The position numbers and the translations under genes were made by a program. From JAHEDH01 sp963745865 (GTDB taxonomy: Bacteria > Actinomycetota > Acidimicrobiia > Spongiisociales > ZC4RG35): 64,000 nucleotides of DNA. Shown here one piece after another: positions 1-10,022 of the stretch (position 1 is its first letter; every line of letters begins with the position of its first letter). The notes beneath the pieces are model-generated. The model had not been told where the DNA came from, searched no databases, and saw only the letters and a list, made by a program, of their open reading frames with translations. The DNA is taken from assembly GCA_963745865.1 (NCBI GenBank), contig CAVUYZ010000003.1, positions 558,001 to 622,000 of the forward strand, written 5' to 3'.

Positions 1-1
1 G

Positions 2-355
2 CTCGTGTTGTACCTGTTCGGCACCCCCGGACAGGGTCGCTTCCACTTCATGTGGAACGAGCTGAGCCGGGGGGCGATCGGCGCAGTCGTACTCGCCGAC
101 ACACGACGTCTCGACGACTGTTTCGCTGCGGTCGACTTCTTCGAACAACGAGCGGTTCCTTTCGTGGTCGTGGTGAATACGTTCCACGGCGATCGGCGGC
201 ATACGCTCGACGCCGTCCGTCAGGCACTCCAGATTCCGGGCGAGGTTCCCATGGGATACTGCGACGCGCGTAATCGAGGCGAGGTCCAGCGGGCGCTGAT
301 CGAGCTCGTGGAGCACGCCCTCGTCAGGGCCAGGAAGAGCGAGTTGGCCGGCTGA
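2..355 (+). CDS. MglA/CvnD-like small GTPase, 3' part
   Basis: Only the last ~117 residues are inside the window; the reading frame is open to the left edge. The fragment starts at the switch-II/G3 region (LYLFGTPGQGRFHFMW), followed by RGAIGAVVLADTRRL, a G4-like strand VVVVNTF and a final DARNRGEVQRALIELVEHAL helix. This pattern is typical of the actinobacterial conservon GTPases (CvnD, relatives of MglA). They are normally ~190-200 residues and work with a histidine kinase-like protein, a roadblock protein and a DUF742 protein; those partners would lie to the left. The G4 position reads N-T-F rather than NKxD, which is usual in this subfamily as far as I recall. It is convergent with the coiled-coil genes that follow. 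Confidence 0.8.
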   Translation, partial: LVLYLFGTPGQGRFHFMWNELSRGAIGAVVLADTRRLDDCFAAVDFFEQRAVPFVVVVNTFHGDRRHTLDAVRQALQIPGEVPMGYCDARNRGEVQRALIELVEHALVRARKSELAG

Positions 356-402
356 GCGCAGCGTCGCTGTCTCCGCAGACCCACAGCACCAGCCGTGAAA
401 CC

Positions 403-1233
403 TCAGGCTCGTCGACGGATGCGACGGATCGCCCTGTCGAAGTCAGCTTCGACAGGAGAGGTGTCAGCGATATCGTCCGGTCGGCCGGTGTCCTCGGGTC
501 CGGGGCCTTGGTCGCCATCCAATCGCGCCGACCAGGCAGCCTCGATGTCGCCTTGATCCTCAGTTGGCTCGGGTCCATCGATGTCCGATGTCGGTCTGCC
601 AGCCCGAGCTTCGTCGTCGACGAGGTCGCGTCTCCCTTCGAGGACGTGCAGTTCGGCTTTGAGTTCGGCGATGCGGGTTGCCAACTCCATCTGCTCGTCG
701 CGCATGTGCCGCTGCGTCGCCCGGTGCTGGGCTTCGGCAACGTCGTTGCGTCGTCGGGCGTCATCGTCAATCTGAGCGGCGAGTCGCCGAGCGTTTTCGA
801 GGGTCTCGTCGGCTCGGGCTACCGCCTCGGATCTCGCAACTCGCAGGATGTGGTCGGCCTTCTCCCGCGCTTCGCGGACGATCTCGTCGGCGGTGTCCGG
901 CTCGACGGGGTCGTCTGTCATCCGACGCGAATCCGGTTGTTCTCCGGTCATGCGTCGCGCTTCTTCGATTGCGGTGCGATGCGAAGCATGAGCATCATCG
1001 AGGAGTGCCCTCACCTCGCTCTCGGTTTGTGCCCGGTAGGCATCGGCGGAGGCACGAATCTCGGAAGCTTCTCTGTCCGCTGCATGGTGGAGTTGGGTAG
1101 CGGCATTGACGAGGGCGGATGCGCGTTGCTCGGCACTCTCAACGAGATCACGCGATTCTCGGCGCGCCTGACGCATCAAGCGTTCGGCATCGACGATGAG
1201 CCGTTTCAGCCGTTCGCGACGCTCGGCGGTCAT
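403..1233 (-). CDS. Coiled-coil protein with acidic linker and Arg-rich tail
   Basis: I do not recognise a named family. The 276-residue product has two Ala/Glu/Arg heptad regions (about residues 1-95 and 112-205) separated by a short acidic, Pro-containing linker (DDPVEPDTADE). An acidic disordered segment follows (about 206-260), and the protein ends in a basic tail (RAIRRIRRRA). No signal peptide or membrane segment is visible. The start ATG overlaps the stop of the upstream coiled-coil gene by 4 nt (ATGA), so the two are translationally coupled. The layout resembles DivIVA/Wag31-like or ATP-synthase-B-like scaffolds, but the N-terminal DivIVA signature is not evident. Inference: a cytoskeletal or polar scaffold acting with its paralogue-like neighbour. 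Confidence 0.7.
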   Translation of the reverse strand: MTAERRERLKRLIVDAERLMRQARRESRDLVESAEQRASALVNAATQLHHAADREASEIRASADAYRAQTESEVRALLDDAHASHRTAIEEARRMTGEQPDSRRMTDDPVEPDTADEIVREAREKADHILRVARSEAVARADETLENARRLAAQIDDDARRRNDVAEAQHRATQRHMRDEQMELATRIAELKAELHVLEGRRDLVDDEARAGRPTSDIDGPEPTEDQGDIEAAWSARLDGDQGPGPEDTGRPDDIADTSPVEADFDRAIRRIRRRA

Positions 1234-2450
1234 CGTCGACGCTTCGACCTGCGGCGCTTCCGATCGATGTCGGTTGTCCGGAAGGCGGCTGCGCTCAGCG
1301 GTTCGACCAATCGTGTGTTGGGAGCGAGACCGGTCACGACTCCAGGAGACGGAGCGTCGGTGTGATCGTCTTCATGATCCCAGGAGGCGTCGTCGCTCTC
1401 GTCGTTCGCATCATCCTCGTCGTCCGATGAATCGGCGGGATGCTCGGCGACGGGAACCGTGTCCGGTTGGTGGGCGGGTACCGGAGGGTCGAGGAGTTGT
1501 TCGTCGGGCACCATCCATGGTGAGACGAAGTCGGGGTCGTCCGATGTGTCGACCGTATCCGAATCGTCGCGTCGTGGAGTTGGTCCCGCCTTCGTGTGCT
1601 TCTTGGACTGAGGCACCGACGTGACAGACGCGGCCTGGGCTGATGAGACTGCCTCGGCAAGAGCTTCTCGGAGCGTTTCCAGTTCCCGCCGGAGCTCTGC
1701 GTTCCGTTCGTGCGTCTGCGCCAGCTCTGCTTCGAAGTCGCCGGTCAACGCGGAGATCTCGCTGCTGTGCTCAGAACTTGCGCGGTCGGTGGATTCGCGC
1801 CAGTCGAGTCGTCGCGCCTCTGTTTCCTGTTGCGCCGCACGGATGAGGCGATCCGCGGTCTCGCCGGCCTCCGTCGTCACTCGCTCTGCTTGCGCCCGGG
1901 CGTCGGAGAGCAAACGGTCGACCTCTGTTTCGCGATCAGCGAGCTCGCGTTCGCGGTCGGCGATCGACTCGAGACGCTCATTGACGAGGTTGCGGTCGAT
2001 CGTCAGGTCACTCACCATCTGATGTGCGTCTGAGCGTGCGAGCTCGGTGATCTCTTCTGCCTGGCGCCGGGCGTCGTCGAGCGTTGTCTCGGCGTCCGAG
2101 ACGAGCCGCTCGGCCTCGGTACGGGCGGTGTCGATGATCGACTCTGCTTCTGCGCCGGCCTCTTCTCTGATCTTCTGCGCCTCGGCCTCTGCAAGCGGTC
2201 TGACGTCGGCGACTTGTTCCTCGGCGTCGGCTACCGCAGCCGAGATGAGCTTGGACGCCCGCGCCTCGGCATCGGACACGATCGCAGCAGAGCGTGTCTC
2301 CGCCGCAGCTCGCTCGGCGATGGTCCAGATGTCGGCGGCTTCGACCAGCGCGAGATCGAGGACCGCGGACGGCGACGTCGGCGGAAATGGGGGAGCGTCC
2401 GGACCCGACAGGGTGGACGGGACGTGCTCGATGGCAAGCTCGTCTGTCAT
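1230..2450 (-). CDS. Long coiled-coil protein with acidic linker and basic tail
   Basis: The 406-residue product has a short Pro-rich N-terminus, then ~230 residues of continuous Ala/Glu/Arg-rich coiled coil (about 30-265; for example ADAEEQVADVRPLAEAEAQK). A Ser/Asp/Glu-rich disordered region (DSSDDEDDANDESDD) precedes an extremely basic C-terminus (DRKRRRSKRRR). It shares this order (coil, acidic stretch, basic tail) with the downstream gene, with which it overlaps by 4 nt. A TAGGCT hexamer lies about 30 nt upstream of the ATG with a GAGAAAGGGG Shine-Dalgarno-like stretch between, so this gene has a short leader. Its promoter region is shared with divergent hisS. No enzymatic domain is seen; a structural role is inferred. 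Confidence 0.7.
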   Translation of the reverse strand: MTDELAIEHVPSTLSGPDAPPFPPTSPSAVLDLALVEAADIWTIAERAAAETRSAAIVSDAEARASKLISAAVADAEEQVADVRPLAEAEAQKIREEAGAEAESIIDTARTEAERLVSDAETTLDDARRQAEEITELARSDAHQMVSDLTIDRNLVNERLESIADRERELADRETEVDRLLSDARAQAERVTTEAGETADRLIRAAQQETEARRLDWRESTDRASSEHSSEISALTGDFEAELAQTHERNAELRRELETLREALAEAVSSAQAASVTSVPQSKKHTKAGPTPRRDDSDTVDTSDDPDFVSPWMVPDEQLLDPPVPAHQPDTVPVAEHPADSSDDEDDANDESDDASWDHEDDHTDAPSPGVVTGLAPNTRLVEPLSAAAFRTTDIDRKRRRSKRRR

Positions 2451-2587
2451 GCGGTTCCGGACCCCTTTCTCTCAGCCTATTCATCGGTCACGGTAGGCGA
2501 CGGGTGAAGCCGTCGATAGGGTCGATTTTCGCGAACTCGATCGAATTTCGCTCTTTCCGTCGGATTCGGGGTGGGTCTCCCTACCGC

Positions 2588-2593
2588 TACGCT
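2588..2593 (+). promoter_or_regulatory. -10 hexamer (TACGCT) of hisS, leaderless
   Basis: TACGCT ends 8 nt before the hisS ATG, which places the expected transcription start at the start codon. No -35 consensus is obvious. Confidence 0.5.
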
Positions 2594-2601
2594 CCGCATC
2601 C

Positions 2602-3942
2602 ATGACCACCAGGCCCCGGACCATGGCCGGGGTGCTCGAATTGCTCCCCGCCGAACAAGTCGCGTTTCAACGGATGATCGACACGATTCGACGCGTGTAC
2701 GAGTTGTTCGGATTCGTTCCGATCGAGACACCAGTCCTGGAGGTAGCCGACGTGCTGCTGACCAAGACCGGGGGAGAGACCGAACGCCAGGTCTATTTCG
2801 CCCAGTCGACCGGTTCGCTCGAACAGGGCAAGGATCCGGATTTGGCGCTTCGCTTCGATCTGACTGTCCCGCTCGCGCGATATGTCGCCGAGCATGAGAA
2901 CGACCTCACCTTTCCGTTCCGCCGCTATCAGATCCAGCGGGTCTACCGGGGGGAATCGGCACAGCGAGGCCGATTCCGCGAGTTCTATCAGGCCGATATC
3001 GACATCGTGGGGCGAGGCAGTCTGCCGATCGAGGCTGACGCCGAATGCCCTGCCGTCATCCATCGAGTTTTCACCGAATTGGGTATCGGATCTTTCACGA
3101 TCCATGTCAACAACCGCAAGCTGATCCAGGGTTTCCTCTCGGAACTGGGTCGCGACGACCACGCCGCAATCCTGCGAGAGGTCGACAAGCTCGACAAACA
3201 GGGACGCGAATCCGTCGAGTCGGCGCTGGTCGGGCTCGGATTGACCGACTCGGAAGTGTCACGACTCTTCGACTTCGTGGGAGCGACTCCAGACGGCATC
3301 GGGTCGTCGTTGGCCCTGCTTCGCAGCATCACTGCGTCGAACGAGCGGATGGAGGCCGGACGCCAGGAGCTGATCACCGTCTTCACCATGCTGGCGGATC
3401 TCGGGCTCCCCGACGGATCAGTCGTCCTGGATCCGTCGATCGCCCGAGGACTCGACTACTACACCGGAACCGTGTTCGAGACCTTCCTCGACGATCACCT
3501 CGAGATCGGGAGTATCTGCTCCGGAGGACGTTACGACGACCTCGCCGGCCTCTACACCTCGACTCACCTCCCCGGGGTCGGCATCTCCATCGGTCTGACC
3601 CGCCTCTTCTGGCAGCTTCGAGAGTTGGACAAGATCTCCGGGGCCGGACATCCCACGACCGTCTTCATCACCGTGATGTCGTCGGAGGACGAGCCATCGG
3701 CTCGGGCGCTCGCCGCCAGACTGCGCGATGGGTGGATTCCGACCGAGGTGGCGGCGAGCCCTTCGCGGCTCGGCAAGCAGCTCAAATACGTCGACCGATC
3801 GGGAATTCGATACGTCATCATCGCCGGGGAGGACGAGCGCTCCCGGGGTGTTGTTGCCGTCAAGGACATGGACGACCAGTCACAGATCGAGGTCGACATC
3901 GACGACCTCGTTGAACATCTCGAGAGCAGGGGAACCAGATGA
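2602..3942 (+). CDS. hisS: Histidine--tRNA ligase
   Basis: Class II aminoacyl-tRNA synthetase charging tRNA-His, cytoplasmic. The 446-residue frame is uninterrupted. Motif 1 is around FVPIETPVLEVADV, motif 2 is FRRYQIQRVYRGE, the histidine-specific HisA box is LDYYTGTVFE, and motif 3 is GGRYDDLAGLY...GVGISIGLTRL. A C-terminal anticodon-binding domain follows (about residues 350-440). The family is usually 420-450 residues. The chosen ATG is preceded by a leaderless -10 hexamer. The stop overlaps the aspS ATG (ATGA), the common actinobacterial hisS-aspS pair. Confidence 0.97.
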   Translation: MTTRPRTMAGVLELLPAEQVAFQRMIDTIRRVYELFGFVPIETPVLEVADVLLTKTGGETERQVYFAQSTGSLEQGKDPDLALRFDLTVPLARYVAEHENDLTFPFRRYQIQRVYRGESAQRGRFREFYQADIDIVGRGSLPIEADAECPAVIHRVFTELGIGSFTIHVNNRKLIQGFLSELGRDDHAAILREVDKLDKQGRESVESALVGLGLTDSEVSRLFDFVGATPDGIGSSLALLRSITASNERMEAGRQELITVFTMLADLGLPDGSVVLDPSIARGLDYYTGTVFETFLDDHLEIGSICSGGRYDDLAGLYTSTHLPGVGISIGLTRLFWQLRELDKISGAGHPTTVFITVMSSEDEPSARALAARLRDGWIPTEVAASPSRLGKQLKYVDRSGIRYVIIAGEDERSRGVVAVKDMDDQSQIEVDIDDLVEHLESRGTR

Positions 3943-5710
3943 CCGCATACCGCGACACCGCCGCAGGAACGATCGACATGGCGGCGATCGGAAAGACGGT
4001 GAAGATCGCCGGATGGGTCGCCAGACGACGAGATCACGGCGGCGTGGCATTCATCGACGTCCGGGATGCAAGCGGGATCGTCCAGGTCGTGGCGGATCCG
4101 TCGACGATCTCTGTCGTCGACGACCTCAGGATGGAGTACTGCATATCGGTGACCGGTGACGTTCGGCAGCGCCCCGAAGGAACTGTCAATCCCGAGATGG
4201 CAACCGGCGAGATCGAAGATCGGCGCATCCGAGATCGATGTGCTGAGTCCGGCGGAGGTGCTGCCATTCATGCTCGACGATCGGGGAGAGGTCGACGAGC
4301 GAGTGCGGCTCGAGTATCGGTATCTCGATCTGCGTCGGGAGAGGATGGCCTCGAATCTCAGGGCTCGGTCGGCCGCCACTGCCGCCATCCGACGGACCTT
4401 GGACGAGCGAGGGTTCCTCGAGGTCGAGACGCCGACACTGGTGGCGTCGACGCCCGAAGGAGCTCGTGACATGCTGGTTCCCAGCAGGCTTCGTGAGGGA
4501 CATTTCTATGCGCTCCCGCAGTCCCCGCAACTCTTCAAGCAGCTGCTGATGGTGTCCGGCGTCGAGCGATACTTCCAGATTGCTCGCTGCTACCGCGATG
4601 AAGACCTTCGGTCGGATCGCCAACTCGAGTTCACACAGCTCGACCTCGAGGGAAGCTTCTGGGGTCAGGACGATGTCCTCGAGGCAATCGAGTCAACGCT
4701 GATCGCTGCGACGGCTGCCGTTCGCGGTGCAGAGCCACCCAACCCGTTCCCCCGAATGACGTGGCAGGAGGCGATGGATCGTTTCGGAACCGACAAGCCG
4801 GACACTCGGTTCGGGATGGAGATCGTCGATCTCGCCGAGGCCGTCAGGGACTCGGAGTTCAAGGTGTTCTCGTCGGCGCTGTCAGACGGGGGCGCCGTCC
4901 GGGGAATCAATGCCGGCAGCTTCGACCTTCCCAGGTCGAGAGCCGATGCACTCACCGAAATCGCGAAGGATCAAGGCGCCAAGGGGCTCGTCTGGATGGT
5001 CGTCGAGGAAGACGGATCGTTGCGATCGCCGGTGACCAAGTTCCTCTCGTCCGACGAGCAGGAAGCAATCACACGTTCGCTCGCCGCATCGCGCCGGCGA
5101 CGTCCTGTTGATCGTGGCCGACCGGTGGAAGACTGCCGTGACCGTGCTGGGGGCGTTGCGGGTCGAACTCGGCCGGCCTGCACGCCATGACGAGCTCGCG
5201 TTCCTCTGGGTGACCGACTTCCCGATGTTCGAGGAAGAAGACGATGGCTCGATCACGTTCTCCCATCATCCATTCACGTCCCCGCAGGATGTCGAGGTGA
5301 TGGCGAACGAACCCGAGAAGGCACTGTCCAATGCGTACGACGCCGTCCTCAATGGCGTCGAGCTCGGATCGGGGAGTGTCAGAATCCATGACCCCGTCGT
5401 TCAGCAGCAGGTCTTCGACATCCTCGGGATCGACGCGGAGACGGCGGAGCGAATGTTCGGATGGTTCCTGCGTGCTCTCAGGTTCGGGCCTCCGCCGCAT
5501 GCGGGCTTCGCGTTCGGCATCGACCGGCTGGTGATGATCCTTCAGAACGAGGGTTCGATCAGAGAGGTGATCCCCTTCCCCAAGACCCAAACCGGCGTCG
5601 ACCCGCTCACCTCCTCGCCCACGCAGGTCGCAGACGTCCAACTCGCCGAGCTCGGGATCACGCTCCGGCCCGAGACTCGGGCCCGCCTCGAGGAGGGCGA
5701 CCCCGAGTGA
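3939..5710 (+). CDS. aspS: Aspartate--tRNA ligase (two frame breaks)
   Basis: Class II synthetase for aspartyl-tRNA. The protein is read in three successive frames: OB-fold anticodon domain (GWVARRRDHGGVAFIDVRD) to about 4215, catalytic core from about 4220 to 5090 (motif 2 CYRDEDLRSDRQLEFTQLD), and the remainder to 5710 (LWVTDFPMF, motif 3 GFAFGIDRLVMIL). Each change is +1. Deleting one A in GATCGAAGATCGG near 4216 restores ATGEIE...ASEIDVLSP, and deleting one base near 5092 restores LAAS.AGDVLLIVADRW. The corrected length (~589 aa) is normal for bacterial AspRS. An essential gene with such clean joins is almost certainly intact in the organism, so the breaks are most likely consensus errors. 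Confidence 0.93.
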
Positions 5711-5732
5711 CCGGCTTGGGCTGCGACGACTG

Positions 5733-7085
5733 ATGGACCTGTTCGAGTCTGCGGGTCAGGAACGAATCGGATCACACGCGCCGTTGCCTGCGCGGATGCG
5801 ACCCCGGACCTTGGACGAGGTCGTCGGCCAGCCGGATCTGCTGAGCGATGGAGCGGCGTTCCGACGGATCGTCGAGTCCGGCCGTCCGGTGTCGATGCTG
5901 CTGTGGGGCCCGCCCGGCACCGGCAAGACGACGCTGGCGAGGCTGGTCGCCTCCCATGGCGACGCAACGTTCGAGACGCTGTCCGCGACGAACGCCGGAG
6001 TCAAGGACGTGCGCGAGGTGCTGTCCGCGGCGAGGAACCGACTCACGATGGATGACCGGCGGACGGTGCTGTTCCTCGACGAGATCCATCGGTTTTCGAA
6101 GAGCCAGCAGGATGCACTGCTCCCGGGAGTCGAGGACGGCACGATCGTCCTGGTCGGTGCCACGACCGAGAATCCCTTCTTCGAGGTGAACTCACCTCTT
6201 CTCAGCCGCATGACACTGTTTCGAACCGACAAGCTCGGCCCCGATGCGGTCGGAACGATGATCGATCGGGCACTGAACGACGAACGAGGGCTCGCCGCCT
6301 TGGCGCTCGAGATCGACGATGATGCGAGAACTGCACTGATCGAACGCGCCGGCGGAGATGCGCGACACACATTGAACGCGCTCGAGGTTGCTGCCGCCCT
6401 CGCCGGAGGGCGCCAATCCGCTGTCATCAGCACCGAAGACGTGTCCGAGGCACTCCAGCGGCGCATCGTCAGGTACGACAAGGCCGGTGATCAGCACTAC
6501 GACGTCGTCAGCGCATTCATCAAGAGTCTGCGTGGCTCCGATCCCGATGCTGCGATCTACTGGCTGCACCTGATGCTCGAGGGAGGTGAGGACCCTGAGT
6601 TCATCGTGCGACGCATGATGATCCTGGCATCCGAGGACATCGGACTCGCCGACCCGAACGCGCTCCTTCAAGCCAATGCGGCTGCACACACGCTGGCGAT
6701 GGTGGGCCTGCCCGAGGCTTCGTTCGCTCTGACCCAGGCCGCCATCTACCTGGCGACCGCACCGAAATCGAACACGGTGGCCAGAGCGATGGGCGCCGCT
6801 CGACGGTTGGTCGAGGAGGAACCTGGCAGCGTCCCCACGCACTTGAGGGATGGCCACTATCCCGGCGCAGAGAGCCTCGGCCACGGTTCCGGCTATCGAT
6901 ACGCCCACGATCATCCCCACAACATCGTGTCCCAGCGGTACTTTCCCGATGAAGTGGACGAACGCCCCCTGTTCGATCCAGGTACGGAAGGGAGAGAGCC
7001 CCAACTCTCGAGGCGCCTGCGTTGGATCGACCGGGTTCTCGGGCGGGAAGGACGTCGGACCACTCACACCGAGCCTGACGAGTGA
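5733..7085 (+). CDS. rarA: Replication-associated recombination protein A (AAA+ ATPase)
   Basis: RarA/MgsA, a clamp-loader-like AAA+ ATPase acting at stalled replication forks. The frame is intact at 450 residues (family 420-450). Visible motifs are an N-terminal LPARMRPRTLDEVVGQ, Walker A GPPGTGKTT, Walker B FLDEIHRF, sensor 1 GATTENPFFEVN and the RarA-specific C-terminal oligomerisation domain (YDVVSAFIKSLRGSDPDAA, then EDIGLADPNAL). It follows aspS by 22 nt and precedes the small membrane gene and alaS. This order is widespread in Actinobacteria. Confidence 0.95.
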   Translation: MDLFESAGQERIGSHAPLPARMRPRTLDEVVGQPDLLSDGAAFRRIVESGRPVSMLLWGPPGTGKTTLARLVASHGDATFETLSATNAGVKDVREVLSAARNRLTMDDRRTVLFLDEIHRFSKSQQDALLPGVEDGTIVLVGATTENPFFEVNSPLLSRMTLFRTDKLGPDAVGTMIDRALNDERGLAALALEIDDDARTALIERAGGDARHTLNALEVAAALAGGRQSAVISTEDVSEALQRRIVRYDKAGDQHYDVVSAFIKSLRGSDPDAAIYWLHLMLEGGEDPEFIVRRMMILASEDIGLADPNALLQANAAAHTLAMVGLPEASFALTQAAIYLATAPKSNTVARAMGAARRLVEEEPGSVPTHLRDGHYPGAESLGHGSGYRYAHDHPHNIVSQRYFPDEVDERPLFDPGTEGREPQLSRRLRWIDRVLGREGRRTTHTEPDE

Positions 7086-7146
7086 CGCGGCCTGATGAGT
7101 GATGCGGCTCGAATGGCTCACCACGATCGATGCGGATGTCGCCGGT

Positions 7147-7152
7147 TACGCT
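7147..7152 (+). promoter_or_regulatory. -10 hexamer (TACGCT) of the small gene at 7160
   Basis: TACGCT ends 7 nt before the ATG. This supports both a leaderless transcript and this start over the in-frame upstream codon at 7130. Confidence 0.5.
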
Positions 7153-7159
7153 CGGTCGC

Positions 7160-7345
7160 ATGTTCGATCGGATCTGGTGGTTCTTGACCGGTGTTGTTGC
7201 AGGCGGGGTCGTTACCGTTCGGGCGCTGCGGCGAACCCCGCGCCCCGGAGACCTGAGAGCTGCTGCCGCCCACACCACCGCCGACCTGCTCGCGCTCACC
7301 GCCAAGGCGGTGCGGCCGCCGCGTCGGGTGCGGGTCGTCCGGTGA
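7160..7345 (+). CDS. Small membrane protein between rarA and alaS (DUF6167-like)
   Basis: A 61-residue product with one hydrophobic segment near the N-terminus (about residues 4-20, IWWFLTGVVAGGVVTV), then a basic, Ala-rich tail (RALRRTPRPGD... AVRPPRRVRVVR). Streptomyces and relatives carry a small protein of similar size and layout (DUF6167) at this position upstream of alaS; the match is by context and architecture only. The start is set by the -10 hexamer 7 nt upstream. Confidence 0.6.
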   Translation: MFDRIWWFLTGVVAGGVVTVRALRRTPRPGDLRAAAAHTTADLLALTAKAVRPPRRVRVVR

Positions 7346-7386
7346 GGTTCGGACACAACCCAGGAATGGGCTCGCCGGGCTCTCAC

Positions 7387-7392
7387 TAGTCT
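7387..7392 (+). promoter_or_regulatory. Possible -10 hexamer (TAGTCT) of alaS
   Basis: TAGTCT lies 10 nt before the alaS ATG. The spacing is slightly longer than at other genes here, so this is a weaker call. Confidence 0.35.
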
Positions 7393-7402
7393 GCGTCCGT
7401 CC

Positions 7403-10022
7403 ATGGACTCCAACACGATTCGCAAGACATTCATCGACTTCTTCGCATCGCGCGGTCACACCGTTCGACCATCCGCATCGGTGATCCCGACCGACCCCAC
7501 GTTGCTGTTGACGAACGCCGGGATGGTTCCCTTCAAGCCGTATTTCCTGGGCGAGGAGCCGGCTCCATTCGACCGCGCCGTCTCGGTGCAGAAGTCGATC
7601 AGAACGATCGACATCGACATCATCGGAACCACCGTTCGGCACATGTCGTTCTTCGAGATGATGGGCAACTTCAGCTTTGGTGACTATTTCAAGGCGGAGG
7701 CGATGTCCTACGCCAACGAGCTGCTCACCGATGGATTCGGACTGGACCCACACCGACTCTGGTACACGGCGTACGAGGATGACGACGAGGCATTCGATCT
7801 CTGGGTCAACCACGTCGGGATCACCCCGGAGCGGGTCCAGCGCGGTGGTAAAGACAACTTCTGGCAGATGGGCGTACCGGGGCCCTGCGGGCCGTCTGCT
7901 GAGATCTTCTATGACCGTGGGCCGGAGTTCGGTCCCGACGGTGGGCCAATCGGCGGAGGCGAGGAGCGATTCGTCGAGATCTGGAACCTCGTTTTCATGC
8001 AGAACATCCAGGACGAGCCGTACCACGTGATCGGCGATCTCCCGACGAAGAACATCGACACCGGTCTCGGCCTCGAGCGACTGGCGATGATCCTCCAGGG
8101 TGCTGACTCTGCGTTCGGGATCGACAGCACGCTCCCGGTCCGCCTGGCTGCCGAGGCGTTCACCGGCGTCGAATACGGCGTAGATCCCAACAGCGACGTG
8201 AGCCTCCGGATCCTGTGTGATCACGGCCGGACCATGTCGATTCTCATCGCCGATGGCGTCGTGCCGAGCAATGACGGCCGCGGCTACATCCTGCGGAGGA
8301 TCCTCCGCAGAGCAGTGCGACACGCCTGGCAGTTGGGAGGGGAGGGCCTGATCACGCCGAAGCTGGTCGACGCCACCATCGGTGCGCTCGGTGGCTGGTA
8401 CACGGAACTCACCGAGAAGTCGCAACTGATCCACCAGGTGGTCGAGCGCGAAGAGAAGAATTTCCGGCGGACCCTGGAGTCCGGCCATCAGCTGTTGGAT
8501 ACGGAGTTGTCGAACCTCGAAGACACCGTGCTCCCCGGGCACGTTGCTTTCAAGCTGCACGACACCTTCGGATTCCCGATCGAGCTCACGTCAGAGATCG
8601 CGTCCGAGGCCGGCGTCGATGTCGACCTCGATGCGTTCGACGAGGAGATGCAGGCGCAGCGCAGCAGGGCTCGCCGAGACTGGAAAGGCGGCGATGCCGC
8701 CGCCCGCGGCGAGTTCTATCGCGACGTTCTGGACACGGCCGGTCCCACGGACTTCGTCGGGTACGAGTGGCCAACCGCCACCGGACGGATTCTTGCGATC
8801 GTTCGCGACGGCGAGATGGTCGAGCGGGCTGAAGCGAAGCAGGAGGTCGAGGTCTTCGTCGACCGGACCCCGTTCTATGCGGAGTCGGGCGGCCAGGTCG
8901 GCGACACCGGCACCATCCGGTCACCGACCGGCGAAATGGCGATCTCGGACACCCAACACGCGCTCCAGGGGCTTCACGGTCATCGCGGCATCGTGGCGTC
9001 GGGAGACTTGGCGATCGGTCAGGAGATCGAGTTGGTCATCGACGAACCGCGACGCGATCGAATCCGCAAGTCGCACACCGGTACCCACGTCCTTCATTGG
9101 GCAGTGCGCGACGTTCTGGGCGATCATGCCAGCCAGGCCGGTTCCTTGGTCGAATCGGGAAGGCTCCGCTTCGACTTCAGCCACTTCTCGTCGACCTCCG
9201 CAACCGAGTTGGACGAGATCGAGCGCCTGGCGAACCTGCGCCTCATCGACAACTCCACTGTCACGACCACGGTGACCTCGAAAGACGAGGCTCAGGAGAT
9301 GGGTGCCCTCGCCTTCTTCGGCGACAAGTACGGCGAGACCGTCAGAGTGGTCAAGGTCGGGGATTTCTCGGTCGAGTTCTGCGGCGGGACCCACACCCGC
9401 ACCGCGGGCGAAGTCGGGCCCTTGATCGTGACCTCGGAATCGTCCATCGGATCCAACATCCGCCGCGTGGAGGCGCTCACCGGGTCGGCTGCCTACGACC
9501 ATCTGCTCCAGCTGCGACATCGGCTGGATGCGGTCGGGAGCCTTCTGACGAGCGCCGTCCGGCGACGTGCCGGCTCGCGTCGAGTCGCTGCTCGGAAGGG
9601 TCGCCGAGTTGGAAGATCAGCTCGAGAGCATCAGGGCCGAACGTCGGGGCGAGCTCGCTGCCGAGTTGGCGGCTGAAGCTGAGGAGATCGGGGATGCCAA
9701 GCTCGTCGTTGCCTACGTGCCAGACATGACGCCTGACCAGCTCCGACAACTAGCGCTCGGCGTCAGAGATCGAATCGGCCACGGCGTGGTCATGCTCGGA
9801 TCGGCGCCGGCCGGCAAGGGCGCGCTGATCGGAGCAGTCACCAAGACCCTCACGGAGGTCGTCCCGGCCGGCGAGGTGGTCGCGGAAGGTGCTCGCGTGA
9901 TGGGCGGCGGTGGCTCGAGAGACCCAGAACTCGCCCAGGCAGGCGGTCCCGACGGGGAAAAGGTCGAAGCGGCCATCGACCGAATCCGGGAAACGGCTCG
10001 CCAGCGGTTGTCGGCATCTTGA
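7403..10022 (+). CDS. alaS: Alanine--tRNA ligase (one frame break)
   Basis: Class II synthetase with aminoacylation, editing and C-Ala domains. The N-terminal part (DSNTIRKTFIDFFASRGH, LLTNAGMVPFKPYF, FEMMGNFSFGDYFK) and the editing site are clear, with zinc ligands HTGTHVLH and FCGGTHTR. A +1 break near 9557 (AGCGCCGTCCGGCGACG) moves the frame; dropping one base gives TSA.SGDVPARVESLLGRV and continues through the C-Ala domain (GSAPAGKGALIGAV...GGGGSRDPELAQAGG). The corrected length of ~872 aa is typical. The stop overlaps the TTG start of ruvX. Confidence 0.95.

Noticed and set aside
508..1365. 285-codon plus-strand open frame opposite the coiled-coil genes
   Set aside because: Shadow frame of repetitive Ala/Glu/Arg codons; the minus-strand proteins show real heptad structure and ATGA coupling.
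4156..5190. Separate short synthetase genes in place of one aspS
   Set aside because: The pieces join into one full-length AspRS with single-base corrections and have no start signals of their own.
7118..8560. 480-codon minus-strand open frame over alaS
   Set aside because: Antisense to the conserved catalytic domain of alaS, with no recognisable family features.
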